64,000 nucleotides of DNA. Origin: Leptospira licerasiae serovar Varillal str. VAR 010. Lineage in GTDB: Bacteria > Spirochaetota > Leptospiria > Leptospirales > Leptospiraceae. Shown piece after piece: positions 10,159 through 19,032 of the stretch. The first letter of the stretch is position 1. Each line of letters starts with the position of its first letter. The notes below the pieces were generated by a model. It saw only the letters and a program-made list of their open reading frames with translations. It did not search any database and was not told where the DNA came from. A program made the position numbers and the translations under genes. The stretch spans positions 372,001 to 436,000 of the forward strand of contig NZ_AHOO02000005.1 in the NCBI RefSeq assembly GCF_000244755.1, written 5' to 3'.

Positions 10159-11259
10159 ATGATCAGAGCCTTATCTTTCATATTGTTGGTTTTTCTTTCC
10201 TGGAATTGTAAAAGTAAACAGGAAAGTTTAATTGAAGAGATCCAAGAACTACTGGAAGAGCAAAATTTCGAAAAGGCGTCCGGTATGTTAAAGGATTATC
10301 TGGTAAAACCGAAATCCGACGACGAAATTCTTTCCTCCGAAAAACCGGAAACTCCTAGGATCGTCGAGCTTTCTTATGACAGAAAAAGATTAGTATATCT
10401 AGAAGATAGCAAACTAATTTGGAGAGATGCAAGCGACGGATCCAGTGGCTCTAAAAGTCTAGATGAGGTCCCTGCCTCTCTTGCAGTTTCATTAAATGCG
10501 AACTTCGCTTTGGCGGAATACCCGATGACGAACGGTTGCCGCTTGTTCGCTATTTCATTAAAAAATAATGATCTTCATTATGAATCCGGGGCGCAGATCT
10601 CTTGTAGGAACAGAGGTGGGATCTCAGACGACGGTTCTAAAATTTACTACTTCGTAGATAACCAACTCTATGAGGAAAAAACGGTGGAGCCAAGAACTCC
10701 CAAGTTGGTAGTCTCAAAAGAAAAGATCGTTCCACCTTTTACCGGACTTAAAGCCAGATTCTATTTGTATCCGATCGGAAAGGATTTTCTACTTTTCTCC
10801 GGAAACGCAGGTTCTTATTATTTATACTATTTCCAACCGGAAAAAAAATCGGTGGAAAGAATAGACCAAGAAGTCATCAGTCCTTTGATCTATTACGGCA
10901 CCGGGGATTCCGCATACTATTTAGGCGGCTCAATCGGCAGGCTTCATTTAAGAAGGTTACAATTCGGAAAAGGCAAACCTTCTAGCAGTAAACTATTTAC
11001 GATCAGCAGAAAAGAGATCAATCCTTGGAAGCTTCCGGGCAAAAACGAATTCGTTTCCAACTATTCAGGAAAAGTCCATCTTTGGGGACCTTCTCGCAAA
11101 AGCCAGGTTCTACCTTTGCTTTGTGAAAGGATCTGGCTTGTGGATCAGAACAAGGTTCTTTGCGAGAATGAAAAAGGTGGATTGTATCTTACCAATTTGG
11201 ATTTTCCGGAAGAAGATTGGAGAATTCTCAAATTGTACGAAGAGGCTAGAGACAAATAA
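10159..11259 (+). CDS. lipoprotein of unknown function
   Basis: A 366-residue protein with a signal sequence ending LSWNC, a typical leptospiral lipobox with asparagine before the cysteine, so mature lipoprotein begins at about residue 17. After a short charged helix (ESLIEEIQELLEEQNFEKA) the body is beta-rich, with repeated short strands such as RLVYLEDSKLIWRDASDG, KIYYFVDNQLYEE and KVHLWGPSRK, suggesting a propeller-like fold. I do not recognise a family. It lies 23 bases after the EcsC-like gene and probably shares its transcript. It converges with the next leftward gene with only 4 bases between stops. Confidence 0.75.
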   Translation: MIRALSFILLVFLSWNCKSKQESLIEEIQELLEEQNFEKASGMLKDYLVKPKSDDEILSSEKPETPRIVELSYDRKRLVYLEDSKLIWRDASDGSSGSKSLDEVPASLAVSLNANFALAEYPMTNGCRLFAISLKNNDLHYESGAQISCRNRGGISDDGSKIYYFVDNQLYEEKTVEPRTPKLVVSKEKIVPPFTGLKARFYLYPIGKDFLLFSGNAGSYYLYYFQPEKKSVERIDQEVISPLIYYGTGDSAYYLGGSIGRLHLRRLQFGKGKPSSSKLFTISRKEINPWKLPGKNEFVSNYSGKVHLWGPSRKSQVLPLLCERIWLVDQNKVLCENEKGGLYLTNLDFPEEDWRILKLYEEARDK

Positions 11260-11263
11260 TTCT

Positions 11264-12304
11264 TTAAAAAAAGATATTAATGATCAGGGTTCCTTTTTGG
11301 CCTTCACTTGGCTCCGGTGAACCATAACGTGTCTTTGCAAAACTTTTTGCAGGAAATTCTTGGTTATAAGCTTTGCCCGAAAACTGAACCTGACCACCGG
11401 ATTCGAAAGAAGAATTTTTAATCCATTCTCTGAACTTGCCTTCGTCCTCTTGAGAACCTAGTCCGATCAATTTGCTTACGTAAGTCTTTTTAACGATCTC
11501 TTCCATTTGAGGGGATTTTAGATCCTCGGTGAATAAGATCCCTAATCGGGCGGAAGGTAAATTTGCCACCCATACTTCCGGAAGGATTTCTTTTTCAGAA
11601 CCTACTACTTGTACACTTTCCGATTTTTGAGTAGAGGTCCTTAACAAAGAACCTTCTGCAAACTTTCCGGAAGGATCAAATATATACGCTCTTTCTTGCC
11701 ATTCGCCATGCTTGATGGAAAGTTTTCCTTCTTTTACTTCGGGAGAAGGTAAACAAATCGAACCTGCTATAATGGAAACCCCGTACATCTTTGCTAGGTC
11801 TCCGAAAATCCTTTCGTATCTTTCTTTGGAATCTTGTGCGATCTCAAAAGATACCGCTTCTCCGTCGAATACACGGGAAAAGTTTTTAACGGAGATCCTT
11901 TGGAAGAATAATGCCCAATTCCAAGCTGAGTCGATATTTTCCGAATCCAAAAGTTCCTTTCTGGAATCCATTAGGAAAAAGTAATTTCCTATTTCAGGAG
12001 GAAACGCGACGACTGTGGAATTTTGGAGCCAACCTTTTTCCTTTGCAAGAGCAAGAGGTTCTTCTAACCAGGCTCTAAATCTATCTTCTCGAGTGAAATA
12101 CTCCGGTTTGAATTCCAACTGAACGATGAGTAAATTTCCGGACCTTCTGTCCCAACCCAAGGAAACTGATTTGATCTCTTTTTTAGAGATCCTTTTTTGG
12201 AATTCCTCTTCGCTTAAGGAAACTGCGGAAAGTAACCAGCCGATAAATGCGAAGATCGGGACAAGAACTAAAGATGCGAGTGCATTCCTAACGAACGGGC
12301 TCAT
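11264..12304 (-). CDS. membrane-anchored protein of unknown function
   Basis: About 346 residues with one N-terminal transmembrane segment ([21 protein letters not shown]) and a long extracytoplasmic or cytoplasmic domain of mixed alpha/beta character. The start at ATG 12304 overlaps the Nudix stop as ATGA and has AAAGGA 8 bases upstream; an alternative ATG lies at 12313. No family is recognised. It is the last gene of the leftward operon tetR-rhomboid-MDR-Nudix-this gene. A membrane anchor and a conserved-looking hydrophobic core are all that can be claimed. Confidence 0.72.
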   Translation of the reverse strand: MSPFVRNALASLVLVPIFAFIGWLLSAVSLSEEEFQKRISKKEIKSVSLGWDRRSGNLLIVQLEFKPEYFTREDRFRAWLEEPLALAKEKGWLQNSTVVAFPPEIGNYFFLMDSRKELLDSENIDSAWNWALFFQRISVKNFSRVFDGEAVSFEIAQDSKERYERIFGDLAKMYGVSIIAGSICLPSPEVKEGKLSIKHGEWQERAYIFDPSGKFAEGSLLRTSTQKSESVQVVGSEKEILPEVWVANLPSARLGILFTEDLKSPQMEEIVKKTYVSKLIGLGSQEDEGKFREWIKNSSFESGGQVQFSGKAYNQEFPAKSFAKTRYGSPEPSEGQKGTLIINIFF

Positions 12305-12768
12305 GCTATCCATCCTTTAGGATCTAATTTGCCATCAGGGATCAGAGGAACATATTCTTTTTGGTACAATTGTAAAGCGTCCAACATATATTCGAAAAAT
12401 AAAGGTTTTGGATCGTAAGTGGCTGCGTCCACCCAAGCAATATAATCATGCTCGTCCGAAAGAACGATCTCACCGGATATAAATTCTCCATGATAAGCAA
12501 CGATCACGCATGGATGATTACCATCGCTAACTCTATGTTTGTGAATTAGGATAGGTCTTGGGTGGATCTTGATCTCGCAGGAGTCCCCCATTTCTTCCTT
12601 TAACTCTCTGGACAAACTTTCCAGCCAGTCTCCGTAAAATTCGTCCTCGTTCATCCTGCCACCGGGAAGGTCCCCGAATCCGGATTTGCGGTCTCTAAGA
12701 ATGAGAAGTTCTTTTCCTTTTCTCAAAAAAACCTTTTGTGTGATTTGAAAAAAACCGTGTTTGCTCAA
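12301..12768 (-). CDS. Nudix hydrolase
   Basis: A 155-residue Nudix protein. The Nudix box spans about residues 36-58: GGRMNEDEF, then [10 protein letters not shown], matching Gx5Ex7REUxEExGU with REL and EE in place for metal binding. Family members cleave nucleoside diphosphates linked to another moiety; the substrate here cannot be read from sequence. The C-terminus ([20 protein letters not shown]) is compact and helical. It follows the MDR dehydrogenase by 54 bases and overlaps the next gene by 4 bases, consistent with one operon. Confidence 0.88.
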   Translation of the reverse strand: MSKHGFFQITQKVFLRKGKELLILRDRKSGFGDLPGGRMNEDEFYGDWLESLSRELKEEMGDSCEIKIHPRPILIHKHRVSDGNHPCVIVAYHGEFISGEIVLSDEHDYIAWVDAATYDPKPLFFEYMLDALQLYQKEYVPLIPDGKLDPKGWIA

Positions 12769-12822
12769 AGTTTTTTATTCCTTCCGCAGCAACCCATAGG
12801 GAGCAAGTCAGTAAATACTCGC

Positions 12823-14346
12823 TCAGGAAGCTTTATGTCTGACAACCACTTTTATATTCTCTGGTTTTCGTGCGTCTGTATACGCTTCCGGGATAGATCC
12901 GGAATCGTATTCTTTGCTAATCAAGTTTTTGGAAACCGATTTTAAAAATCCTGGCTCCGATACCAAATATTCCCTTGTCCGAACAAAATCTCCGCATCTA
13001 CTTGTGCTCAAAATCCCGCCACTAACAATCCAATCTAAGAACAAATTAGATTCCCGTTTTGCAGACTTAGGGACCAAAATAAAACCTCTAGGTCGAACCA
13101 GGGATTTTTCTTCCTTATTATCTGGACGTATCACTAAGTCCAACTCGGAAGAAGAGTCTACAATTGCAAAATCGAATCTAGGCAACGGACTTGGAAAGTT
13201 TTCGGACTCTAAGAATTTATTTCCTTCTTCTAAGGAACCGGTAAAGATCCGGATCCGATCCTGATTTTCCAGATCCTCCAAGAGATCTTTTTCTTCTTTG
13301 TTTAAGGAGGCAGAAGAAGAAACAAAAACCCAAGCAGGAGATATCGCTTTGATCCCCCAAATTAGATCCAAAAAACCGGACTTAAGATTTGTAACGGAAA
13401 TCTCATCGACCACCAACTCGGTGAGATGAGTAATACCAAGAGATGCCTGACCATTTGTAGTCTTTCTATGAATTTCTTTTCGGGTAAGATAGATGCTAGT
13501 TTCTAATCCGGAAGGTGAACCCGTGGTTTCGTAGACTAGATCGAAAGCGTTTTTATAATCCGACCAAAACGCAGTTGTTGGAGTTCCTACTTTCTTTTGG
13601 AATAACAGACCATCTTTTACTTCTCCTTCTCCCAAATCGGAAAAATACAAAACCTGATCCGCACCCATTTTCAAAGATAGGTCCGCCAAGTTTTGATGTC
13701 GGATGAATGAAACAATTTCGTAGTTTAGTTTTTTTCTTTTTCTATATAGATCCAATGCTGCGATCACCAAAGAACCCAATCGTCTAGGACCTAAGACTGC
13801 GATTTTTCGGAGCCCGGCACCTGTCCTGTTAACGGAGACTTCAACACCATGCAAAGAAGCGGCAAACGGCTCCAAGAGAACAGCTTCCATATCTTCTAAT
13901 TGTTTGGTTTCTACTAAGTTTCCTTTGGGTGCGAGAATATAAGGCCCAAATCCCCCCGGTAAACGATCTATTCCGAGCACCATTCTGGTTGGGCTATGTG
14001 TTGGGATCCCAGCCTGACAGAAAGGATCCGCTTCTTCCCCCCTAGAAACTACCGTATCATTAATTTCTAATACGTATTTTTTTCCGGTGAGATAATCGGA
14101 TGCGACCACTTCGTGGCCAATGATTTGAGGAAGTGAAAAAGGCAAAAATCTGCGGTCCAGATCGGTGGAACAAATTCCGCAGAGTTCGGTTTTGAGAAGT
14201 CTGTAACCTTTTCCAAGTTCTAAATAAGAAGAAGAATTCCTTAAAATCTTCCAGCCCGATTCTTCTGAGCCTTTCATTTCATAGACTGAATTGGAGAAAG
14301 AATCGTTTGAATTGTATTCGTAAGCTGTAAACCGGACTTCTATCAA
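12823..14346 (-). CDS. zinc-type MDR dehydrogenase, enlarged
   Basis: A 507-residue medium-chain dehydrogenase; the family norm is about 340-380. The GroES-like domain shows LCGICSTDLD and IIGHEVV (catalytic zinc ligands Cys and His-Glu), VLLEPFAASLHGVE, then a Rossmann domain starting KIAVLGPRRLGSLVIAAL and continuing to FDLVYETTG. The four-cysteine structural zinc loop expected after GHE is reduced to a single cysteine (DPFCQAG). An additional 120-140 residues follow the usual end of the Rossmann fold. The start is a TTG at 14346, one base from the rhomboid stop; the ATG about 23 codons later is an alternative. The substrate is unknown; threonine or sorbitol dehydrogenase-like chemistry is only a family-level guess. 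Confidence 0.78.
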   Translation of the reverse strand: MIEVRFTAYEYNSNDSFSNSVYEMKGSEESGWKILRNSSSYLELGKGYRLLKTELCGICSTDLDRRFLPFSLPQIIGHEVVASDYLTGKKYVLEINDTVVSRGEEADPFCQAGIPTHSPTRMVLGIDRLPGGFGPYILAPKGNLVETKQLEDMEAVLLEPFAASLHGVEVSVNRTGAGLRKIAVLGPRRLGSLVIAALDLYRKRKKLNYEIVSFIRHQNLADLSLKMGADQVLYFSDLGEGEVKDGLLFQKKVGTPTTAFWSDYKNAFDLVYETTGSPSGLETSIYLTRKEIHRKTTNGQASLGITHLTELVVDEISVTNLKSGFLDLIWGIKAISPAWVFVSSSASLNKEEKDLLEDLENQDRIRIFTGSLEEGNKFLESENFPSPLPRFDFAIVDSSSELDLVIRPDNKEEKSLVRPRGFILVPKSAKRESNLFLDWIVSGGILSTSRCGDFVRTREYLVSEPGFLKSVSKNLISKEYDSGSIPEAYTDARKPENIKVVVRHKAS

Positions 14347-15009
14347 CTATCTCGCCCCGACAAAAAATCCTAAGATCAAGAGTAAGACTACGAATACTAA
14401 GTTTAAAGCAAATCCGGTATGCAGTTCTCGTTTGATCTTATTATTCAAAAAATACGCGGTAAATACAACGGAAATGAATCCACCTAAGTGAGCCCAATGT
14501 GCGACTTGGTCCCTAGAAAATAAATTTGTAATATCAGAATATACCATAAGCCAGGCCACTGCAAAAACAGGAAAAGGATAACTTCTCTTTCTAACACGAA
14601 TGGAAAATGGAGAGAGCAAAGCAGCAACCGCAGCTAACCCAGACACAGCTCCCGAAGCTCCAATAGCGGGTTGATTTTCTCCTAAGATCATTCCTCTTAC
14701 AAAAGAATCCAAACCACCTGAAACAAGCGCCCCCATAAAAAAGAAAAGTAACCATTTTGCTTGGCCTACTTTATATTCCACGATCCTTCCTAAAAAAAAT
14801 AGAAAGATCATATTCCAAAATAAATGAGTGAAGTCCGCGTGTAAGAATACCATTCCGATCCATTTCCATGGATAAAATTCTCCCGGCCGACTGATGAAGA
14901 ATGCGTTTATTATTTCTTCCGGAACAAATACTGTAAGTAAGATCTGAGAAATACTGATGAGCGCTACAATAAATGCAGTAAGAGGAAATTCGAAAATAAA
15001 GGCCTTCAT
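14347..15009 (-). CDS. rhomboid family intramembrane serine protease
   Basis: A 220-residue protein with about six membrane helices. Rhomboid hallmarks are present: HADFTHLFWNMIFLFFLG (helix 2), GASGAVSGLAA with the catalytic serine in the GxSG motif, and HWAHLGGF with the catalytic histidine in the last catalytic helix. It would cleave transmembrane segments of other membrane proteins within the inner membrane. Its ATG overlaps the upstream tetR stop by 4 bases, and its stop is adjacent to the start of the MDR dehydrogenase. The substrate is not predictable. Confidence 0.93.
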   Translation of the reverse strand: MKAFIFEFPLTAFIVALISISQILLTVFVPEEIINAFFISRPGEFYPWKWIGMVFLHADFTHLFWNMIFLFFLGRIVEYKVGQAKWLLFFFMGALVSGGLDSFVRGMILGENQPAIGASGAVSGLAAVAALLSPFSIRVRKRSYPFPVFAVAWLMVYSDITNLFSRDQVAHWAHLGGFISVVFTAYFLNNKIKRELHTGFALNLVFVVLLLILGFFVGAR

Positions 15010-15695
15010 TTAGACCCTCTCTGGATATAATAATTCATATAAGCTTTAAGCATTGTCTTGAGTTCTTGTAAGATCCCGTCTGCAAGCGCACTGTCTTGCC
15101 TTTCTCTGAGCCAACGGCTAAGAACGGAATCGGATACTTCCACCATGATCCTGGACATGACCATCATTTCCTCTTTTTTCTTCATCCAAGGAATGACCCC
15201 GAAAAATAACTCCGCGATAAAATTGGCGATTGCCCTGTTATTCTCTCTATCTATGCTTACTAACTCGGGATCTAAATTTTTATTCGACCACATAGGTATA
15301 AATCCAGGCTCTGATTTATAAAGTTGAGCGAATGCATCTATGAGTTTATCCACTAGATTTTCCCAATCAGCCTTGTTTGGCTGAGTATCTAGAAAATTCA
15401 GGATCATAGAATTCACTCTTTCCAAATGCCTTTGCCCGACCGCTTTTAAGATAGCATGTTTATTCGGAAAATATTGGTATAAGGAACCGATAGGTATCTC
15501 GGCCCTCTGCGCGATCAGATTTGTAGTGAGTCCTTCCGTTCCGACCTCGTCTAAAAGATCGGCGACTATATCTAGGATATATTCCACCCTCTCTATAGCT
15601 CTTTTTTGAGAAGGTGATTTTCTCAGATTTAACTTAGAGTTTTTCTCTTTTTGTTTAGAGGAAGTTGGCGATTTCTTTTTTGCGATTTTGGGCAA
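15006..15695 (-). CDS. TetR family transcriptional regulator
   Basis: A 229-residue regulator. A very basic N-terminal tail of about 30 residues (MPKIAKKKSPTSSKQKEKN) precedes the TetR helix-turn-helix: AIERVEYILDIVADLL, GLTTNLIAQRAEIPIGSLYQYF, and KHAILKAVGQRHLE. It heads the leftward operon with rhomboid, MDR dehydrogenase, Nudix and membrane protein genes, so self-regulation of the operon is likely. The 66 bases between it and the 3' end of the fructosamine-kinase-like gene hold no palindrome that I can identify. Confidence 0.9.
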   Translation of the reverse strand: MPKIAKKKSPTSSKQKEKNSKLNLRKSPSQKRAIERVEYILDIVADLLDEVGTEGLTTNLIAQRAEIPIGSLYQYFPNKHAILKAVGQRHLERVNSMILNFLDTQPNKADWENLVDKLIDAFAQLYKSEPGFIPMWSNKNLDPELVSIDRENNRAIANFIAELFFGVIPWMKKKEEMMVMSRIMVEVSDSVLSRWLRERQDSALADGILQELKTMLKAYMNYYIQRGSK

Positions 15696-15761
15696 AGACG
15701 TTCCCCGGTTCTAAGTCGGTTTCTTACTAAAGAACAGAAAACATGGATTCTATCAAGAAAA

Positions 15762-16661
15762 CTATTTCACGCCATAGTAGCGAAGAATATGCCGGAGGCT
15801 AGTTAAGTAAGAAGCTCCGAATAGATTGATATGCACAAGAACAGGATACAACTGCCAGAATTGGATCCTATCCTTTAAATTGCCCGGGTCATCCAAACCC
15901 GCTGTAGCCAGAATGTCTTGCATCTCTTCCAAATTTAAAGGACTTCCGAACAATTGTAACATCGCAAGATCTTGTTCCGGATGCGAATACGCCACGGATG
16001 GATCGATCAGATAGGCAAAACCGTTCTTACCTTGCAAAACGTTTCCTGACCAAAGATCTCCATGAACCATTCTAGGTTTTATATGGTCCAATCCCCAATC
16101 TTCCGAAAACTTATCGAAAATATCACGGATCGCAAACGAATCTTTATCTGTCAGAAGTTTTCTTCCTTTTGCCAGCTCTATCTGAGGCTTCAGTCTTCTT
16201 TCCCAATAGAACTCTCTGAACGTGGAAAACCAACCGTTGGCTTGGTTTAAAGAGCCTATAAAGTTATCTCTTTTCCAGCCCCAAGAACCGAATTCGTTTT
16301 TATATAAATTCTTTAAACTTGCGATCAGATCCTCTCTAAATCCAGCGGAAGAACCTGTTTGCACAAATTCCATCGCAAGAAGGGAAACTTTTCCTAAATG
16401 AACTGTTCCCAGATACTCCGGAACTCGTACGCCCAGCCTACAAAGTTGTTCCAGACCTTCTGCCTCAGATTCGGCCATTTCTTTTTTAGGAATGATCTTA
16501 ATAGCAAGCTGAGAACCGTCAGGCAATTTTACCTTATACAGTTCGAATAAGCTGGTAGAATGAAGAGTGATCTCCGCCCTTTTGGAGGAAGATAAAATAC
16601 CAAGACGATCTAATCCGTCTCGGATCAATTCACCCATTCCCGTATTCGTGATTGCCATCAT
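15762..16661 (-). CDS. fructosamine kinase family protein
   Basis: About 299 residues with the kinase-like fold of fructosamine-3-kinase relatives: SLFELYKVKLPDGSQLAIKI (ATP-binding lysine), EAEGLEQL, the GWKRDNFIGSLNQ segment, MVHGDLWSGNV (catalytic loop) and AYLIDPSVAYSHPEQDLAML (metal-binding Asp). Such enzymes phosphorylate sugars on glycated amines and allow deglycation. The frame is open to 16715, but AGGTAGG (rightmost base 16674) sits 6 bases before ATG 16661, so that start is chosen; ATG 16658 is equally possible. It is divergent from the small secreted ORF at 16774 and lies upstream of the tetR operon on the same strand. Confidence 0.85.
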   Translation of the reverse strand: MMAITNTGMGELIRDGLDRLGILSSSKRAEITLHSTSLFELYKVKLPDGSQLAIKIIPKKEMAESEAEGLEQLCRLGVRVPEYLGTVHLGKVSLLAMEFVQTGSSAGFREDLIASLKNLYKNEFGSWGWKRDNFIGSLNQANGWFSTFREFYWERRLKPQIELAKGRKLLTDKDSFAIRDIFDKFSEDWGLDHIKPRMVHGDLWSGNVLQGKNGFAYLIDPSVAYSHPEQDLAMLQLFGSPLNLEEMQDILATAGLDDPGNLKDRIQFWQLYPVLVHINLFGASYLTSLRHILRYYGVK

Positions 16662-16773
16662 TCGCATCCTACCTAATTCTTCGACCCTGGCTGTGTATTT
16701 AAAATCGGAGATCAAACCTTCAGGATTGAAGAAAAATCAAGGATCAGCTTCCTTAATATTACAGGACGGATAA

Positions 16774-16974
16774 ATGAACCTCTTTTCAAGGCTTAGATCC
16801 GTATTTACCTACGTCATTTGTATTTCCCTATGTCCCTTATCGGCTCGGGAGAATGTGTGGAAGTATACTATAAGCCAGGATCTAAACCTCTGGGAAGAAT
16901 ATGCAAAAAAATATAAAGTTAAAAGGACTCGCATTTTGGAGGTTAGGGTTTTAGGACCTTATCTGAATCCGTAA
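16774..16974 (+). CDS. possible small secreted protein (66 residues)
   Basis: A short ORF with a plausible signal peptide (basic start, then VFTYVICISLCPLSA) followed by about 42 charged residues (ENVWKYTISQDLNLWEEYAKKYK). ATG 16774 is preceded by AGGACGG with 7 bases of spacing, which supports real translation. Its end overlaps the 3' end of the convergent gene at 16959 by 16 bases. No family is recognised. It could be a remnant of a longer secreted protein. Confidence 0.45.
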   Translation: MNLFSRLRSVFTYVICISLCPLSARENVWKYTISQDLNLWEEYAKKYKVKRTRILEVRVLGPYLNP

Positions 16975-17675
16975 ACAATTTTGACTTTATAACTTTTCCC
17001 GTTTTCGTCGTTAATATTACTGGTACCTCTAAACTCCATAATTCTTTTGGATTCCATATCATATACCAAATCTATCGGTTTTACGAATACGGAAAGGATG
17101 GCGCTTGCTATTTTCATTCTTAAGAATAAGGCCGGCTTACCTTTGTATTCCCCTTCTTTAATTTTTTCGACGGAGAATTGAAATTTGTCTCTTTCTACCG
17201 GAACTAAAAAATGAAAATTTATTTTTTTACCGGACATGAGCTCATCCCAATGATCGATAACGAAATAATCGAAACCTCCATCCAAGGCGGATAAGCCGCT
17301 GCCATCTATGGATTTTTCTTGGATCGTATCGCTTAATTTTCTTCGGGCGAATAGTTTAACGTAGTTCCCATCCTGCAATGTCCCTCCTTCCAGATATCCG
17401 TCTCTATAGTCCTCCAATTCAAATTCAGGAATGGTTCTGCTTTTTGAAAAACTGATCTTCTTTTTCGCAAAAGTTTTTCCTTCCGCGTCCTTATACGTAA
17501 TTATAGAACTAACATGTCTGCCGTTCTCCCAGACCTCTTCGTGAAAGTCCTTATACAATAGATTGCCGGTCTGCAAATCATAAGCGATCCCATTATACCT
17601 GATTTTTCCGCGTTCTGTTGAATAAAGAGGGGATATCAAAAGTAAAATGAAAAGAGCAAAAATCGATTTAAACAT
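16959..17675 (-). CDS. secreted protein of unknown function
   Basis: A 238-residue protein with an N-terminal signal peptide (MFKSIFALFILLLISPLYS, cleaved near residue 19). The mature part is beta-rich: IRYNGIAYDLQTGNLLYKDFHEE, then DFYVID-like and FHFLVPVERDKFQFSVEKI strands, and a KIVYGFR end. It resembles lipocalin- or DUF-type periplasmic proteins measured by strand pattern only; I cannot name a family. It is divergent from the FecR lipoprotein gene, 142 bases away, and its transcript ends against the small ORF at 16774. Confidence 0.75.
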   Translation of the reverse strand: MFKSIFALFILLLISPLYSTERGKIRYNGIAYDLQTGNLLYKDFHEEVWENGRHVSSIITYKDAEGKTFAKKKISFSKSRTIPEFELEDYRDGYLEGGTLQDGNYVKLFARRKLSDTIQEKSIDGSGLSALDGGFDYFVIDHWDELMSGKKINFHFLVPVERDKFQFSVEKIKEGEYKGKPALFLRMKIASAILSVFVKPIDLVYDMESKRIMEFRGTSNINDENGKSYKVKIVYGFR

Positions 17676-17817
17676 GCTTCAGGAACCTCCGTCGAATTTT
17701 CGTAATCATTGCAAAAATCCGGACCACAAATTGTTATTAAGACTGGAAATAAATTTCATACGTTCGAAAAAGTTATTCGAATTTAGCTATTTTTTTATTT
17801 CCAGGCGGAATAAATAA

Positions 17818-18933
17818 ATGAATCGAAAACTCTTCCTGTTGCTCCTAATTGTAACATCCATCGGATCTTCTAACTTCTGTTCCAAAATTTTAGGACCTAA
17901 TTCCAAGCCTGGGTTAGTAGTGATTTTCCTGACCGGAAAAGTAGAAGTAGAAAGAAACGGAAAGCTCATCCCTATTTCTTTAGGAAGCGTCTTACAAAAA
18001 AACGACACCATCAAAACAAACAGTGGAACCCTCGATCTTCAGACCGGCCTGGGCCACGTAATCCGCTTAAAATCTTATACCAATCTGAGTATTGATTCTC
18101 TTCACGGAGATCTTTCGGAAGAAACTTCTCTTGCGGTAAAAACCGGGCTTCTTCTTGTAAAAACAAATAAGTTGAGTAGGAAAGAACAGTTCAAAATTTC
18201 CACACCGACCGCTATCGCTGGTGTTCGTGGGACTGCATTCTCGTTCGAAGTCGTACAAGGCACACTTCCAAAAATCAAAGTTTATGAGGGAATGGTTGCC
18301 ATGACCTTAAAGGCTCCAGTTAGCCAGGAAATCCTTGCAGATAAAATCGCGGAAAATCCGAACTACCAAAAGTTCCAGAAATTGTTGGAAGAAAACGAAA
18401 TCGTGATCTCTGAAGAAGAAGAGGCGGAAGTCAAACCTGAATTCGACCAACTTGCTCAAACAATCTTGAATCGATTGGATGATGCTGCAATCGCACAAAG
18501 TATCGAAAGTTTTAGAAGTGATTTACTTCGTACTGTTCAAAAAGGAAAATTCGAAAAAGATCCTAGAGAAAGTGCCGATCTGGAAACCTTAGTAAAAGTA
18601 AACGAAGACCTGATATCCGGTAGTTTGGACAACAAAAGTTTAGCAAAAGAAATAGAGAAGGAGCAAGGCGAAAAACTGAATATAGCTCTAGACAAGTTGG
18701 AATCGGATGCAGGTTCTCGAAAACTAGACTCCGAAGAAGAGATCAAAAAATATTACAGTGTTTTAGAATCAATTCATAAGTTGGACAAAACAATTCTATA
18801 CGGAGCAGTGGTAACTCAGGTAGGAAATACGATGTTGGTGCATTCTACCAAAGGGATCTACCGTTTGAATGTTGCCGAAGTGGAGTATATCCAATATAAA
18901 AACTTTGACGTGGTTACTAAAAAGAAAAAGTAA
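17818..18933 (+). CDS. FecR-domain lipoprotein
   Basis: A 371-residue lipoprotein: signal sequence ending SSNFC (mature from about residue 21). Residues about 35-145 form a FecR domain (VVIFLTGKVEVERNGK, LQKNDTIKTNSGTLDLQ, FKISTPTAIAGVRGTAFSFEV), with the characteristic TPTAIAGVRGT motif. The remaining 220 residues are mostly charged helix (about 165-320), likely coiled, ending in a short beta segment (VVTQVGNTMLVHSTKGIYRL). In other bacteria FecR domains act in signal transfer to sigma factors, but no sigma factor is adjacent. In Leptospira such proteins are surface or periplasmic lipoproteins of unknown role. Confidence 0.85.
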   Translation: MNRKLFLLLLIVTSIGSSNFCSKILGPNSKPGLVVIFLTGKVEVERNGKLIPISLGSVLQKNDTIKTNSGTLDLQTGLGHVIRLKSYTNLSIDSLHGDLSEETSLAVKTGLLLVKTNKLSRKEQFKISTPTAIAGVRGTAFSFEVVQGTLPKIKVYEGMVAMTLKAPVSQEILADKIAENPNYQKFQKLLEENEIVISEEEEAEVKPEFDQLAQTILNRLDDAAIAQSIESFRSDLLRTVQKGKFEKDPRESADLETLVKVNEDLISGSLDNKSLAKEIEKEQGEKLNIALDKLESDAGSRKLDSEEEIKKYYSVLESIHKLDKTILYGAVVTQVGNTMLVHSTKGIYRLNVAEVEYIQYKNFDVVTKKKK

Positions 18934-18944
18934 TCGTTCCATAG

Positions 18945-18989
18945 GCCGGTTTGTATTCATTGCAAATCGGCTAAGCCTTCATTTTTTCC
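18945..18989 (+). terminator. terminator-like hairpin after the FecR lipoprotein gene
   Basis: A 9-base-pair stem (GCCGGTTTG with CAAATCGGC, one G-T wobble) around a 9-base loop, followed after 9 bases by a run of six T. The gap before the T run makes it weaker than a classical terminator. Confidence 0.55.
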
Positions 18990-19032
18990 TTTCCATTCTC
19001 CTTCCTATTCTAAAATTCTCTCAGAAGAACCT

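Noticed and set aside
17760..17790. Two TTCGAA hexamers before the FecR lipoprotein gene
   Set aside because: Each is a short self-complementary sequence common in AT-rich DNA, and the spacing does not form a larger palindrome.
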